From: Prosapia bicincta
Taxonomy: Eukaryota > Arthropoda > Insecta > Hemiptera > Cercopidae
Reading direction: 5' to 3'
DNA length: 64,000 nt
NCBI GenBank assembly: GCA_036971475.1
Contig: JBAIZL010000376.1
Span: forward strand, 10,024,501 to 10,088,500
Shown in pieces: positions 25,693 to 37,403 of this stretch. Below the pieces are notes generated by a model, which was not told where the DNA came from, made no database searches, and saw only the letters and a list, made by a program, of their open reading frames with translations. Each line of letters starts with the position of its first letter. The stretch's first letter is position 1. The position numbers were made by a program, and so were the translations under genes.

Positions 25693-28600
25693 AAATAAAG
25701 CTTGTTTTGTGTTTACTGTTTACTGTTAGTGTGAGTGACAGTGTGTGGATAAAGGCCGAGTACAGGGACTTCGAATCTGATTTGCATCTGTATCTGATTT
25801 GGAAAATGTGTTAAATAAAGCCTGTTTTGTTTTTATTGTTTACTGTTAGTGGGAGTGACGGTGTGTGGATAAATAGCCGAGTGCAAGGACTTCGAATCTG
25901 ATTTGCATCTGTATCTTATTTGGAAAATGAGTTAAATAAAGCTTGTTTTGTTTTTACTGTTTACTGTTAGTGTGAGTGACGGTGTGTGGATAAATAGCCG
26001 AGTGCAAGGACTTCGAATCTGATTTGCATCTGTATCTGATTTGGAAAATGAGTTAAATAAAGCTTGTTTTGCTTTAATTATTTACTGTTAGTGTGAGTGA
26101 CGGTGTGTGGATAAAGGCCGAGTGCAGGGACTTCGAATCTGATTTGCATCTATATCTGCTTTGGAAAATGAGTTAAATAAAGCTTGTTTTGCTTTAATTG
26201 TTTACTGTTAGTGTGAATGTCGGTGTGTGGATACGGGCCGAGTGCAGGGACTTCGAATCTGATTTGCATCTGTATCTGATTTGGAAAATGAGTTAAATAA
26301 AGCTTGTTTTGCTTTTAATTGTTTACTGTTAGTGTGAGTGACGGTGTGTGGATAAATAGCCGAATGCAGGGACTTCGAATCTGATTTGCATCTGTATCTG
26401 ATTTGGAAAATGAGTTAAATAAAGCTTGTTTTGCTTTTAATTGTTTACTGTTAGTGTGAGTGACGGTGTGTGGATAAATAGCCGAATGCAGGGACTTCGA
26501 ATCTGATTTGCATCTGTATCTGATTTGGAAAATGAGTTAAATAAAGCTTGTTTTGCTTTTAATTGTTTACTGTTAGTGTGAGTGACGGTGTGTGGATAAA
26601 GGCCGAGTGCAGGGACTTCGAATCTGATTTGCATCTATACCTGATTTGGAAAATGAGTTAAATAAAGCTTGTTTTGCTTTAATTGTTTACTGTTAGTGTG
26701 AGTGACGGTGTGTGGATAAAGGCCGAGTGCAGGGACTTCGAATCTGATTTGCATCTGTATCTGATTTGGAAAATGAGTTAAATAAAGCTTGTTTTGTTTT
26801 TATTGTTTACTGTTAGTGTGAGTGACGGTGTGTGGATAAAGGCCGAGTGCAGGGACTTCGAATCTGATTTGCATCTATATCTGATTTGGAAAATGAGTTA
26901 AATAAAGCTTGTTTTGCTTTAATTGTTTACTGTTAGTGTGAATGTCGGTGTGTGGATAAAGGCCGAGTGCAGGGACTTCGAATCTGAATTGTATCTATAT
27001 CTGATTTGGAAAATGTGTTAAATAAAGCTTGTTTATTTTTTATTGTTTACTGTTAGTGTGAGTGACGGTGTGTGGATAAAGGCCGAGTGCAGGGACTTCG
27101 AATCTGATTTGCATCTATATCTGATTTGGAAAATGTGTTAAATAAAGCTTGTTTTGTTTTCATTGTTTACTGTTAGTGTGAGTGACGGTGTGTGGATAAA
27201 TAGCCGAGTGCAAGGACTTCGAATCTGATTTGCATCTATATCTGATTTGGAAAATGTGTTAAATAAAGCTTGTTTTGTTTTCATTGTTTACTGTTAGTGT
27301 GAGTGACGGTGTGTGGATAAAGGCCGAGTGCAGGGACTTCGAATCTGATTTGCATCTATATCTGATTTGGAAAATGTGTTAAATAAAGCTTGTTTTGTTT
27401 TTACTGTTTACTGTTAGTGTGAGTGACGGTGTGTGGATAAAGGCCGAGTGCAGTTACTTCGAATCTGATTTGCATCTGTATCTGATTTGGAAAATGAGTT
27501 AAATAAACCTTGTTTTGCTTTAATTATTTACTGTTAGTGTGAATGACGGTGTGTGGATAAAGGCCGAGTGCAGGGGCTTCGAATCTGATTTGCATCTATA
27601 TCTGATTTGGAAAATGTGTTAAATAAAGCTTGTTTTGTTTTAATTGTTTACTGTTAGTGTGAGTGACGGTGTGTGGATAAAGGCCGAATGCAGGGACTTC
27701 GAATCTGATTTGCATCTATATCTGATTTGGAAAATGTGTTAAATAAAGCTTGTTTTGTTTTTATTGTTTACTGTTAGTGTGAATGACAGTGTGTGGATAA
27801 ATAGCCGAGTGCAAGGACTTCGAATCTGATTTGCATCTATATCTGATTTGGAAAATGTGTTAAATAAAGCTTGTTTTGTTTTCATTGTTTACTGTTAGTG
27901 TGAGTGACGGTGTGTGGATAAAGGCCGAGTGCAGGGACTTCGAATCTGATTTGCATCTATATCTGATTTGGAAAATGTGTTAAATAAAGCTTGTTTTGCT
28001 TTAATTGTTTACTGTTAGTGTGAGTGACGGTGTGTGGATAAAGGCCGAGTGCAGTTACTTCGAATCTGATTTGCATCTGTATCTGATTTGGAAAATGAGT
28101 TAAATAAAGCTTGTTTTGTTTTTACTGTTTACTGTTAGTGTGAGTGACGGTGTGTGGATAAATAGCCGAGTGCAGGGACTTCGAATCTGATTTGCATCTA
28201 TATCTGATTTGGAAAATGTGTTAAATAAAGCTTGTTTTGTTTTCATTGTTTACTGTTAGTGTGAGTGACGGTGTGTGGATAAAGGCCGAGTGCAGGGACT
28301 TCGAATCTGATTTGCATCTATATCTGATTTGGAAAATGTGTTAAATAAAGCTTGTTTTGTTTTCATTGTTTACTGTTAGTGTGAGTGACGGTGTGTGGAT
28401 AAATAGCCGAGTGCAAGGACTTCGAATCTGATTTGCATCTATATCTGATTTGGAAAATGTGTTAAATAAAGCTTGTTTTGTTTTCATTGTTTACTGTTAG
28501 TGTGAGTGACGGTGTGTGGATAAAGGCCGAGTGCAGGGACTTCGAATCTGATTTGCATCTATATCTGATTTGGAAAATGTGTTAAATAAAGCTTGTTTTG

Positions 28601-29680
28601 CTTTAATTGTTTACTGTTAGTGTGAGTGACGGTGTGTGGATAAAGGCCGAGTGCAGTTACTTCGAATCTGATTTGCATCTGTATCTGATTTGGAAAATGA
28701 GTTAAATAAAGCTTGTTTTGTTTTTACTGTTTACTGTTAGTGTGAGTGACGGTGTGTGGATAAATAGCCGAGTGCAGGGACTTCGAATCTGATTTGCATC
28801 TGTATCTGATTTGGAAAATGAGTTAAATAAAGCTTGTTTTGCTTTAATTATTTACTGTTAGTGTGAATGACGGTGTGTGGATAAAGGCCGAGTGCAGGGA
28901 CTTCGAATCTGATTTGCATCTATATCTGATTTGGAAAATGTGTTAAATAAAGCTTGTTTTGTTTTTATTGTTTACTGTTAGTGTGAATGACAGTGTGTGG
29001 ATAAATAGCCGAGTGCAAGGACTTCGAATCTGATTTGCATCTATATCTGATTTGGAAAATGTGTTAAATAAAGCTTGTTTTGCTTTTATTGTTTACTGTT
29101 AGTGTGAATGACGGTGTGTGGATAAATAGCCGAGTGCAAGGACTTCGAATCTGATTTGCATCTGTATCTGATTTGGAAAATGTGTTAAATAAAGCTTGTT
29201 TTGCTTTTATTGTTTACTGTTAGTGTGAATGACGGTGTGTGGATAAATAGCCGAATGCTGGGACTTCGAATCTGATTTGCATCTGTATCTGATTTGGAAA
29301 ATGAGTTAAATAAAGCTTGTTTTGCTTTTATTGTTTACTGTTAGTGTGAATGACGGTGTGTGGATAAATAGCCGAATGCAGGGACTTCGAATCTGATTTG
29401 CATCTGTATCCGATTTGGAAAATGAGTTAAATAAAGCTTGTTTTGTTTTTACTGTTTACTGTTAGTGTGAATGACGGTGTGTGGATAAATAGCCGAATGC
29501 AGGGACTTCGAATCTGATTTGCATCTGTATCTGATTTGGAAAATGAGTTAAATAAAGCTTGTTTTGTTTTTACTGTTTACTGTTAGTGTGAGTGACGGTG
29601 TGTGGATAAAGGCCGAGTGCAGGGACTTCGAATCTGATTTGCATCTGTATCTGATTTGGAAAATGAGTTAAATAAAGCTT
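25693..29680. repeat. ~121-bp satellite array, about 33 copies, with higher-order structure
   Basis: Monomers are 120-122 bp (landmarks 25811, 25932, 26053, 26173, 26293, 26415). Variable sites include GGATAAAGGCC against GGATAAATAGCC and AATGAG against AATGTG. A marker variant, CAGTTACTTCG, recurs at 27451, 28052 and 28654, about 602 bp apart. A five-monomer block was therefore duplicated. Nearly every monomer has ATTTGCAT, the POU octamer on the minus strand, and an AATAAA on the plus strand. No coding capacity is supported. Confidence 0.98.
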
Positions 29681-32010
29681 TAAGAATTATAAACTTTGCA
29701 AGACAAAATGGCTCATTCATGACAAATGTTGAACATTCACCACAAAAACATAACGAACATAATACCAAAACCAGACACATTATGGGTTTAAAGACTTGTG
29801 TTATTCATTAACTTTCTTTGAGGAGTCGCATCGAGACAGATTCTTTATTTAATTGTGGTAACTACTTAGCTTTGGCAGTGAATTTGGAGCGAACTGGAAC
29901 ATCATCACACAAGTCGCTAAACCTTCAAGTACATCTCGTATAATAGAAAATGAACTTGTAAGTACAATGTGTACGAGGATGGTGTAAACAATGGCGTAAA
30001 TAATAGTTTTGTTTCTGTTCTAGCTGCTATAGCGTGTGTGAGCCAATTTGTAATTATTTTGCGTTTTATCAAAGACTGTCAACTTTTCACACAGCTAATG
30101 GAACTTTCTGGAATTATAAAAGCTTATTAGCCTATTAAACTGGACCAGAAACCTATTGCGCAGGCGTTACTTTGAGTGCTGCTGTAAGAGTGGTTATCAG
30201 GGAAATGTTCGATTTCGTCAGAATCTAAATTTCGGAATGTTAAATATTTGCACTGCTACACTCATTCATTAAATTTAGTTATTAGAAAGCCTTGCTCGTA
30301 AAACATAATTGTTTTTTGCCAAAATTAGTGAGTTTTTATTTATTTTTCTCATACCCAAAACAAAGGGCTATAATAAGTTCAATTTGTAATAAAATATTAC
30401 AGACTCTTTTTCTGCCACAGTGGAACATCAAAGCATGAATTGTTAGCAGCGTCAGGCATGTACATAGTAGGTTACGTGACGAATTAATAACATGTTTTAA
30501 GACAATAGAAAATTAGAAAGGTTGAAAAGATTCTACCTTAAATGAAAACTTTACATAAAAATGAATGAGTTTTAATATTTCTTCAAACTTTTACTAAGAT
30601 GTAATTGGAACACGTCGATAATTTGTACAACACTATCCAAAAACAAAGTGCCAATATTTTATTGTTTGAGATATATTCAAACACTTCGAATTACTTGCTA
30701 ATCGAAAGAAGAGCCGGCTCAAGAACGAATAAAACAATACATTACCATATAATGGGTATTGCCCATCTTGAAGCCAATTAGCAATTTCTATAACAGGTAA
30801 GTAAAGAATAATTTCACTTTATTATTTTTACGATTTACTTTTTGACATTTATTTCAATCCAAAAGCAAGTTGTTTCCAGAATTTAAGGTAGGACCCACCA
30901 GTGAAAAATAGTCTACTGGGTAGAAAAAGGTATCATTAAACCCCTAGTAAATAATATTTTGTCTTAGATTTGAAATTCAGTCTTGTTGAATTAAGAGCTG
31001 ACTTAAAAACGGGAAGGAATTTTATTAAGTTTACTGGATCTTGACGTTTCCTAAAGAATCTAAGGAAGTGAAAAGAACACTATAACGTAACGGCATGAAG
31101 ATAATATAAAAATGCAGGACAATCTGGAGGACGCTTCTTTGCCTAAAGGGTAAACCAAAACACAAACCAACAAACCGAAAAACATACTTCTTAGATGGAC
31201 TAACCAGACTGTTTTATGAAGTATTTATGTAATCACAACAAACTAAAGAATAAAACATTTTGAGATCGCGCCATTATGAGCAATAACATATAAACCGCTT
31301 CTAAAGTGAATCAAACAGGAAGCGTTTAGGTTTACAGTAACACTCATGTTACTTGCTTGACATGACAGGCGTTCGCCCAATACACAATGTCAAAGCGTAC
31401 AAACATTAATTTTAATTAGTTCTAAACGTGTGCTTTTCATTTTAAATTAAAATAAAACCAGATGAAAAACGAGGACATTAGAAGGATTAAGGCAAACAGC
31501 AACGAACGGTCACAAACGGGCAAACGAGAAATTATCAGGTAATTTTCAAGAGTTCTTTTGTAAACTTAAATAGTTTGGTCATTTTGGTCACGCGTGTTTT
31601 AATTAAATTATAAGGGATATTAGGTTACTGTAAGGCCGCTAGCTTCGTGAGAACGAAAACTGCCTAAAGTGGCTGACGTTGGAAATAAAGAGAGCGTACA
31701 TAAAATAGCTCACATGGCTGTGTCCTATAGTGACACCCTGTTTGTAAGTAACATATGATCACTCAAACGAACACCTGTACTAAACCTTGGCTAGTTTTTA
31801 CAGGTACAGTTTTCCAAATCTGCAAAACGTACATTTTTCCTTTATGTGTTCCCAAAAAGAGGAAACAAGTTGTATGGTAGCTAATATTAAGAAATAAGGA
31901 AAAACTTGGCTGATCTGAGCGTTTAACTTACTCAAAATCTGAACGAACCAATGGTTTGATTAAAGACTGATACAAAACTATAGTAAAGAAAAAGGCATTC
32001 ATTTATAGCC
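29681..32010. other. Unique AT-rich DNA
   Basis: I see no exon, RNA gene or repeat that I can support. The right boundary is sharp, where the GC-rich 41-bp array begins. Confidence 0.5.
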
Positions 32011-33130
32011 TAGCCCGACGTGGCCGGCACTGTCTTGCCAGACTCTCCCGTTATCCCGACGTGGCCGGCACTGTCTTGCCAGACTCTTCCGTTATCCGGA
32101 CGTGACCGGCACTGTCTTGCCAGTCTCTCCCGTTATCCCGACGTGATCGGCACATTCTTGCCAGACTCTCCCGTTATCACGACGTGGTCGGCACTGTCTT
32201 GCCAGACTCTCCCGTTATCCCGACGTGATCGGCACTGTCTTGCCAGACTCTCCCGTTATCCCGACGTGGCCGGCACTGTCTTGCCAGACTCTCCCGTTAG
32301 CCCGACGTGATCGGCACTGTCTTGCCAGACTCTCCCGTTATCCCGACGTGGCCGGCACTGTCTTGCCAGACTCTCCCGTTATCCCGACGTGACCGGCACT
32401 GTCTTGCCAGACTCTCCCGTTATCCCGACGTGACCGGCACTGTCTTGCCAGACTCTCCCGTTAGCCCGACGTGATCGGCACTGTCTTGCCAGACTCTCCC
32501 GTTATCCCGACGTGGCCGGCACTGTCTTGCCAGACTCTCCCGTTAGCCCGACATGATCGGCACTGTCTTGCCAGACTCTCCCGTTATCCCGACGTGGCTG
32601 GCACTGTCTTGCCAGACTCTCCCGTTATCCCGACGTGGTCGGCACTGTCTTGCCAGACTCTCCCGTTAGCCCGACGTGATCGGCACTGTCTTGCCAGACT
32701 CTCCCGTTATCCCGACGTGGCTGGCACTGTCTTGCCAGACTCTTCCGTTATCCCGACATGACCGGCACTGTCTTGCCAGTCTCTCCTGTTATGCCGACGT
32801 GATCGGCACAGCCTTGCCAGGCTCTCCCGTTATCACGACGTGGTCGGCACTGTCTTGCCAGACTCTCCCGTTATCCCGACGTGATCGGCACAGTCTTGCC
32901 AGACTCTCCCGTTATCCCGACGTGATCGGCACAGTCTTGCCAGACTCTCCCGTTATCCCGACGTGATCGGCACAGTCTTGCCAGACTCTCCCGTTATCCC
33001 GACGTGATCGGCACTGTCTTGCCAGACTCTCCCGTTATCCCGACGTGATCGGCACAGTCTTGCCAGTCTCTCCCGTTAGCCCGACTTGACCGGCACAGTC
33101 TTGCCAGACTCTCCCGTTAATCCGACGTCA
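32011..33130. repeat. 41-bp GC-rich, CpG-dense minisatellite, about 27 copies
   Basis: The unit is exactly 41 bp and holds four CpG dinucleotides, so roughly 110 CpGs lie in 1.1 kb of otherwise AT-rich DNA. Units contain GTCT-TGCC-AGAC and CCGA...TCGG hairpins. A rare variant (CCGTTATCACGACGTGGTC) occurs at 32171 and 32827, 656 bp (16 units) apart, with matching neighbours, which indicates block duplication. The rightmost units are more uniform and carry GGCACAGTC. The 96-residue open frames here arise only because 41 is not a multiple of three. Confidence 0.98.
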
Positions 33131-35745
33131 ACTCATAACGATGACACAGGAATCAGTTCTTTTATCTCTTTGGGACAGTACCCCCAATGAAAGTTCGCCA
33201 AGTTTAAGATATTATGCAAACTAACATTACCATGCCAAAAACCAATGGCAGTGATGATGATGATCGTCAGTAGTGTTATGATCATCGTTAAGAGAATTAA
33301 AAGCAAACTATTGAAGATCATTTTATAATCGAGAATGTCACTAAATTGATTTTATTTAAAAGTCACTTTGCATTCAATATACTTAAGCTTTGTAGCTCTA
33401 ATTGTTTAAGTGCAGCATTTAACATTTCCGTAGAGTTGAAGGCAAACCGCCCCGCTTCCACTAGGAGACAGTTCCATATTACGTAACGTTGCCGAGTAAC
33501 GGTTGCAAAGCCACAATAGAGGACTGATTAGTTAGAAAACAGATTAATTGTTTACTAACTACTAATAATGATAAACAATTATAAATTACATAAATGCTGA
33601 ACATTTATTTTTTAGTTCGAGCGAGAGGCTTTGTTAAACAATTTTAAGTATATAATGTGTTAAACAAAGTTAGAAGTTGAGAAACATTTTTGAATTTTGA
33701 AGAAATTCAAGTTTAAAATAAAAATCTGTAAAGTAACTATTATTTCTAACGACAATTAGTTTCAAACTTACCAAAAAAACTTTATTACTTCGTGTAAAAA
33801 TAACACGAATTACAATCTAATACAAGCATAAATTATTAATATTTTAAAGAAATTTGAGAAAGGTCAAGACCGAATGTACAAAATAGAAACTGTTATAAGT
33901 AGCTGTTTTTTAACTAAGGGGCAATAAAAAATTTCATTACGTCCAAGTAAGAAATGCGTTACAGCATAAGTATTAGTAATTGCTTAAAGTAATTTAAAAT
34001 TGCTTAAAATTTAGCTGCTGTAAATCTCTTAGGACCTAATCTCTTGTTCAATTTCAACGTTTTAAAATTAGGTGGAATTGCGTAACGATTTTATAATTAA
34101 GCTACCTAAAAGGCGCGAAATTAAATGCACCTAAATTAAATTACCGGAGATTTTTAAATTACAAAATGTTCCACTTTAAAATACTAAAAATTAAATTTTT
34201 ATAAAATACATAAGTAATGGTTATATTTTATTTAATATAAAAATAATTATACTAATGAAATACAACTCCTTGTATTGGCGGTGTATTTTAATCCATACAT
34301 CGTAAAAGGAAGAGTATATAAGTTTTGTAAAAATTCTTTTGGTTTTGGGGGTTATTTTATTTACTATCCACCTACAAAGGACTTAAGAGGATTGTAAATA
34401 TAGGTAGGAATCAGGTTTGGCATAAAAGTAAAGGATAAACAAGGCGCCCTTTATAAGAGGTTTTATTATCTCCTACATTAAACGTTGAAACCAAAGTGTA
34501 CAAAAATCAAATAAAAATTTAAAAAATTCAATTTTATTTAAAATTATTACTTAATACAAGAATGTCATTTTTAAAACGGGCAAGGAAAATTATGTTGTGT
34601 GATGTTTTTTTCGAAAATTAACATGTTTAACCACTGATAACTAACAAAAGGAATCTAATATTGGCGTAAGGGGGAAATTAAAATGTAGGATTTATTTAAC
34701 TAAGTTTTATGCCAAATTTTATAAAATTAATTTCAGTTCACTATTTTTACTAAAAAATGCTGAAACCTTTTTTTTAATGACATTTGGTATTTAAGCGGCG
34801 CAGTTTTATCATTTCTACTGGTTCAGAACGTAAAATGGCACATCAGTGACTAGAGTAAATGGGATTTCGCCCATAATCATTGAATAATGCTTCAGTGGCT
34901 TTAAACGAAACATGCAAAGGTTCACCGGCTTTATACAGAATCATCTGTGAAGTTTAATGTTATGGCCCTACAAACCCCACGACGTCTGCAGGATGAGAAC
35001 AGGATCTGGAAAGATTTTAAATAAACTATAACGGCTGAAATTGCGGAATTCTGAAGCCACATTGGGAACAGACTGCGTCACCGCTATCGAAACGTCATCT
35101 ACTGACTGGTTTCCATAGTAACCAGAAACACATGTTTGGCCCAATAATAGAGCCGACCACCTGCGCACACCTAAAGCTCTACGTGTCCCAATGAAAACGA
35201 GCAACGATACCGCCTGTTACAACAGTTTACATTTTAACCTGTTTAAACAGATTTCTTGTTTTTCGTGAGTCACTAGATAAGTATTAAAACATTCAGTTTA
35301 TTTTACTTTAAAATAACTCTAATGAAGTACGAATACAATTGATAACATTATCGGTAGAAATATTATTGTATGAAGGAAGTTGGGCGTAATATTTCTCCCA
35401 CACCTGATTACTGGTAATTGTACACTAAAAGACATTTGTTATTCCTGATTCGCGTAATTATTATGCAATTTACCTTATCGCTACAGTTTATAGCTTTGAT
35501 AAGGAACTCTAAATAACTCAAACCACTTACCCGTGTAACATTTCAACAAATTATCTTCTGAGAGGCGTAACCTGAACAGAAAAGGTTCAAACCCAGCTCA
35601 AAGACCACGGTATTTTTGCATCCAACAGAAACAAATGGGTAGTCAACGGCGTTATTTTAAACAATTTATTGGTATTTTTGTGTAAAACTGATGTGTCCAA
35701 GAATTAAAATGTTTAAAAAATGTTAAATATCACGTGAATAAGAAA

Positions 35746-35747
<2 letters not shown>
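33131..35747. other. Unique AT-rich DNA with an RFX X-box in a GC-richer patch
   Basis: Mostly featureless AT-rich DNA. The patch at about 34960-35220 is less AT-rich and holds a minus-strand open frame of 78 codons (35204-34968) without an ATG at its start. I do not recognise the peptide and cannot support it as a gene. The same patch carries the X-box listed separately. Confidence 0.45.
35109..35122 (+). promoter_or_regulatory. RFX X-box motif
   Basis: GTTTCCATAGTAAC matches the RFX consensus GTHNYYATRRNAAC at every position. It is the centre of a near-palindrome, CTGGTT...AACCAG, at 35106-35125. RFX factors bind such sites at ciliary and other promoters in animals. Whether this one is used cannot be told from the sequence. 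Confidence 0.5.

Positions 35748-35797
<50 letters not shown>
35748..35797. repeat. (AT)n microsatellite
   Basis: About 25 uninterrupted AT units running directly into the left arm of the palindrome at 35795. Confidence 0.97.
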
Positions 35798-35800
<3 letters not shown>

Positions 35801-35866
35801 GTTAATATATTACTATTGTAAGTAATTTTACAAAATTACTTACAATAGTAATATATTAACTTCATA
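35795..35866. repeat. 72-bp perfect palindrome (35-bp arms, 2-bp centre)
   Basis: The arms 35795-35829 and 35832-35866 are exact reverse complements, separated by AC. Microsatellite AT tracts lie on both sides (35748-35797 and 35911-35985). It could extrude as a cruciform. It is too short to encode anything, and its origin (fold-back duplication or MITE relic) is unknown. Confidence 0.95.
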
Positions 35867-35910
35867 AAGTCAGTGCAACGGAAAAACAATGGATAACGTA
35901 AAATATCAAG

Positions 35911-35930
35911 AATATATATATATATATAAG

Positions 35931-35988
<58 letters not shown>

Positions 35989-36000
35989 TTATTTATTTAA
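35911..36000. repeat. Interrupted (AT)n then (ATTT)n microsatellite
   Basis: Two AT runs separated by AAGTT, followed by ATTTATTTATTTATTT. It lies directly before the 103-bp array. Confidence 0.95.
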
Positions 36001-36023
36001 ATGCATATATTGACAAATTTTAC

Positions 36024-36937
36024 ACGTGATGGCCGTCATTTACCCTTTACATCCTCAACTAGACGGCATTATGTATCTATTTAAATAATAAATATACGCT
36101 AAGAAACTTCAGTAAGCGATCCTCCCACACGTGATTACATGATCCCTTCTACAACCTCTACTAGACGCATTATGTCTCTACTTAAATCCTATCTATAAGC
36201 GAAAAGACACTTCAGACACGCGATCTCGCACACGTGATGACATGATCCCTTCTACAACCTCTACTAGACGCATTATGTCTCTACTTAAATCCTATCTACA
36301 AGCGAAAAGACACTTCAGGCACGCGATCTCGCATACGTGATGACATGATCCCTTCTACAACCTCTACTAGACGCATTATGCCTCTACTTAAATCCTATCT
36401 ATAAGCGAAAAGACACTTCAGGCACGCGATCTCGCACACGTGATGACACATGATCCGCTCTACATCCTCTACTATATTTTGATTTAAAACAGAATAGGAT
36501 TCTGCGTAGGTGAAATCGGCCAGAGGGAGTGGAGATTACAGCCGTCTGAGCTAATAGGAAATTCACATCTTGCTGCGTGGATGAGCCTTAATGCAAATTC
36601 GACGTTAAACTTCCGTTCGTCGTTTAGTGACATTATAACTGTGTTGCAGTGATTTACTAATGGTGTAGCTTTTTTTTTGTTCTGCAATTTCAGTCGCTGG
36701 CAGTGGCGGGTTGACTGCCGATGCGTTCTAACTGAAAACATCGCACCCCTACCCTGCCACAAACCCATTCCTATTCTACTTTAAACAAAGTATAGACGCA
36801 TTACGTGACTACTTAAACCCCATCTATAAGCTGAGACCCTTCAGGCAAGCGATGTTGCACCCGTGATGACATGATCCCCTCTACATCCTCTACTAGACGG
36901 CATTATGTCTCTAGTTTAATCCTATCTATATTTACAA
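36024..36937. repeat. 103-bp minisatellite, about six copies, split by an insertion
   Basis: The landmark CTAGACG occurs at 36161, 36264 and 36367, a 103-bp spacing. The first and last copies are more diverged and carry GACGGCATTATG. The array is interrupted at 36475-36792 by a MITE and resumes in register at 36795. The monomer contains CACGTGATGACATGATCCC. Confidence 0.92.
36475..36792. mobile_element. 318-bp MITE nested in the 103-bp array (TA target)
   Basis: The inverted ends are similar: the left reads TATTTTGATTTAAAACAGAA and the right, reversed, TACTTTGTTTAAAGTAGAA, both continuing with TAGGA. The insert is flanked by TA at 36473-36474 and 36793-36794. Removing the insert and one TA restores the array sequence CTACTAGACGC. 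TA duplication points to the Tc1/mariner superfamily. The insert holds an open frame on the minus strand (36768-36484) with no recognised transposase, so I treat it as non-autonomous. Confidence 0.85.
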
Positions 36938-37164
36938 TCCTTCCCTATCAATAGGCATAACAGTTCCATTACCTAATCTATTTGAAAAAATAAATAAATG
37001 GTACGAATTGTGATTTCGTATATTCTTGAATGCATTACATATCATAGTGAGTCCATATTTTATTTTAAGTTATAATAGCAGAGGTCGTTATGGTGGATGT
37101 AAAATAAAATACTTGATCAGCACGTTCTTTTGAGGAAATCATGCAAGTCGACGCTTCTCCCGAA
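36938..37164. other. Unique spacer, possible 3' flank of the exon at 37165-37403
   Basis: It contains AATAAA on the minus strand at 37064-37059, about 100 bp past the stop codon of the candidate exon, where a polyadenylation signal would be expected. No other features are seen. Confidence 0.35.
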
Positions 37165-37403
37165 CTAGGTTTCACCGTCACAGTCGTTACCTAAATCATC
37201 TTCAGTCACAAAAAGATTCATTCTCTTCATTCCCCCAATCGTATTAGTTAAAACCGGAAGGTAGTTCGTAAAATAGGAAGGCAGTGGTGAAGGGCTATGC
37301 CAAACACTCATCCATTTGTCCTGGAACGCAGTACCAGTCATACCACTACGCACCATTCTGTATATCTCTTTTGACGCCAGCCAAATCTCTTTAAATTCCG
37401 AGA
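37165..37403 (-). CDS. Candidate terminal coding exon of an unidentified gene
   Basis: An open frame on the minus strand ends at a TAG (37167-37165). Its peptide has a varied, protein-like composition: it includes SEFKEIWLASKEIYRM, then TGTAFQDKWMSVWHS, then NTIGGMKRMNLFV, and ends in an acidic tail (TEDDLGNDCDGET). A long poly-T tract at 37416-37404 lies just upstream in the sense direction and could act as a polypyrimidine tract. The AG near 37389 or 37360 is a possible acceptor. An ATG at 37356 would give 63 residues if it were a start. AATAAA follows the stop by about 100 bp. I do not recognise the family. It could instead be part of a mobile element or chance. Confidence 0.35.

Noticed and set aside
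19019..29680. CRISPR-like arrays (regular repeats in two large blocks)
   Set aside because: The repeats are contiguous tandem monomers of 89 and 121 bp with no unique spacers, in a eukaryotic context.
32020..32966. Three 96-codon plus-strand frames
   Set aside because: They fall in the 41-bp array. The same sequence is read in successive frames, so the peptide is a repeat artefact.
34968..35204. 78-codon minus-strand frame in a GC-richer patch
   Set aside because: It starts at TTG, not ATG, and contains no recognisable motif. The RFX site inside it suggests regulatory or repeat DNA instead.
36484..36768. 94-codon minus-strand frame
   Set aside because: It sits inside the MITE and has no transposase motif. 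It is probably incidental.
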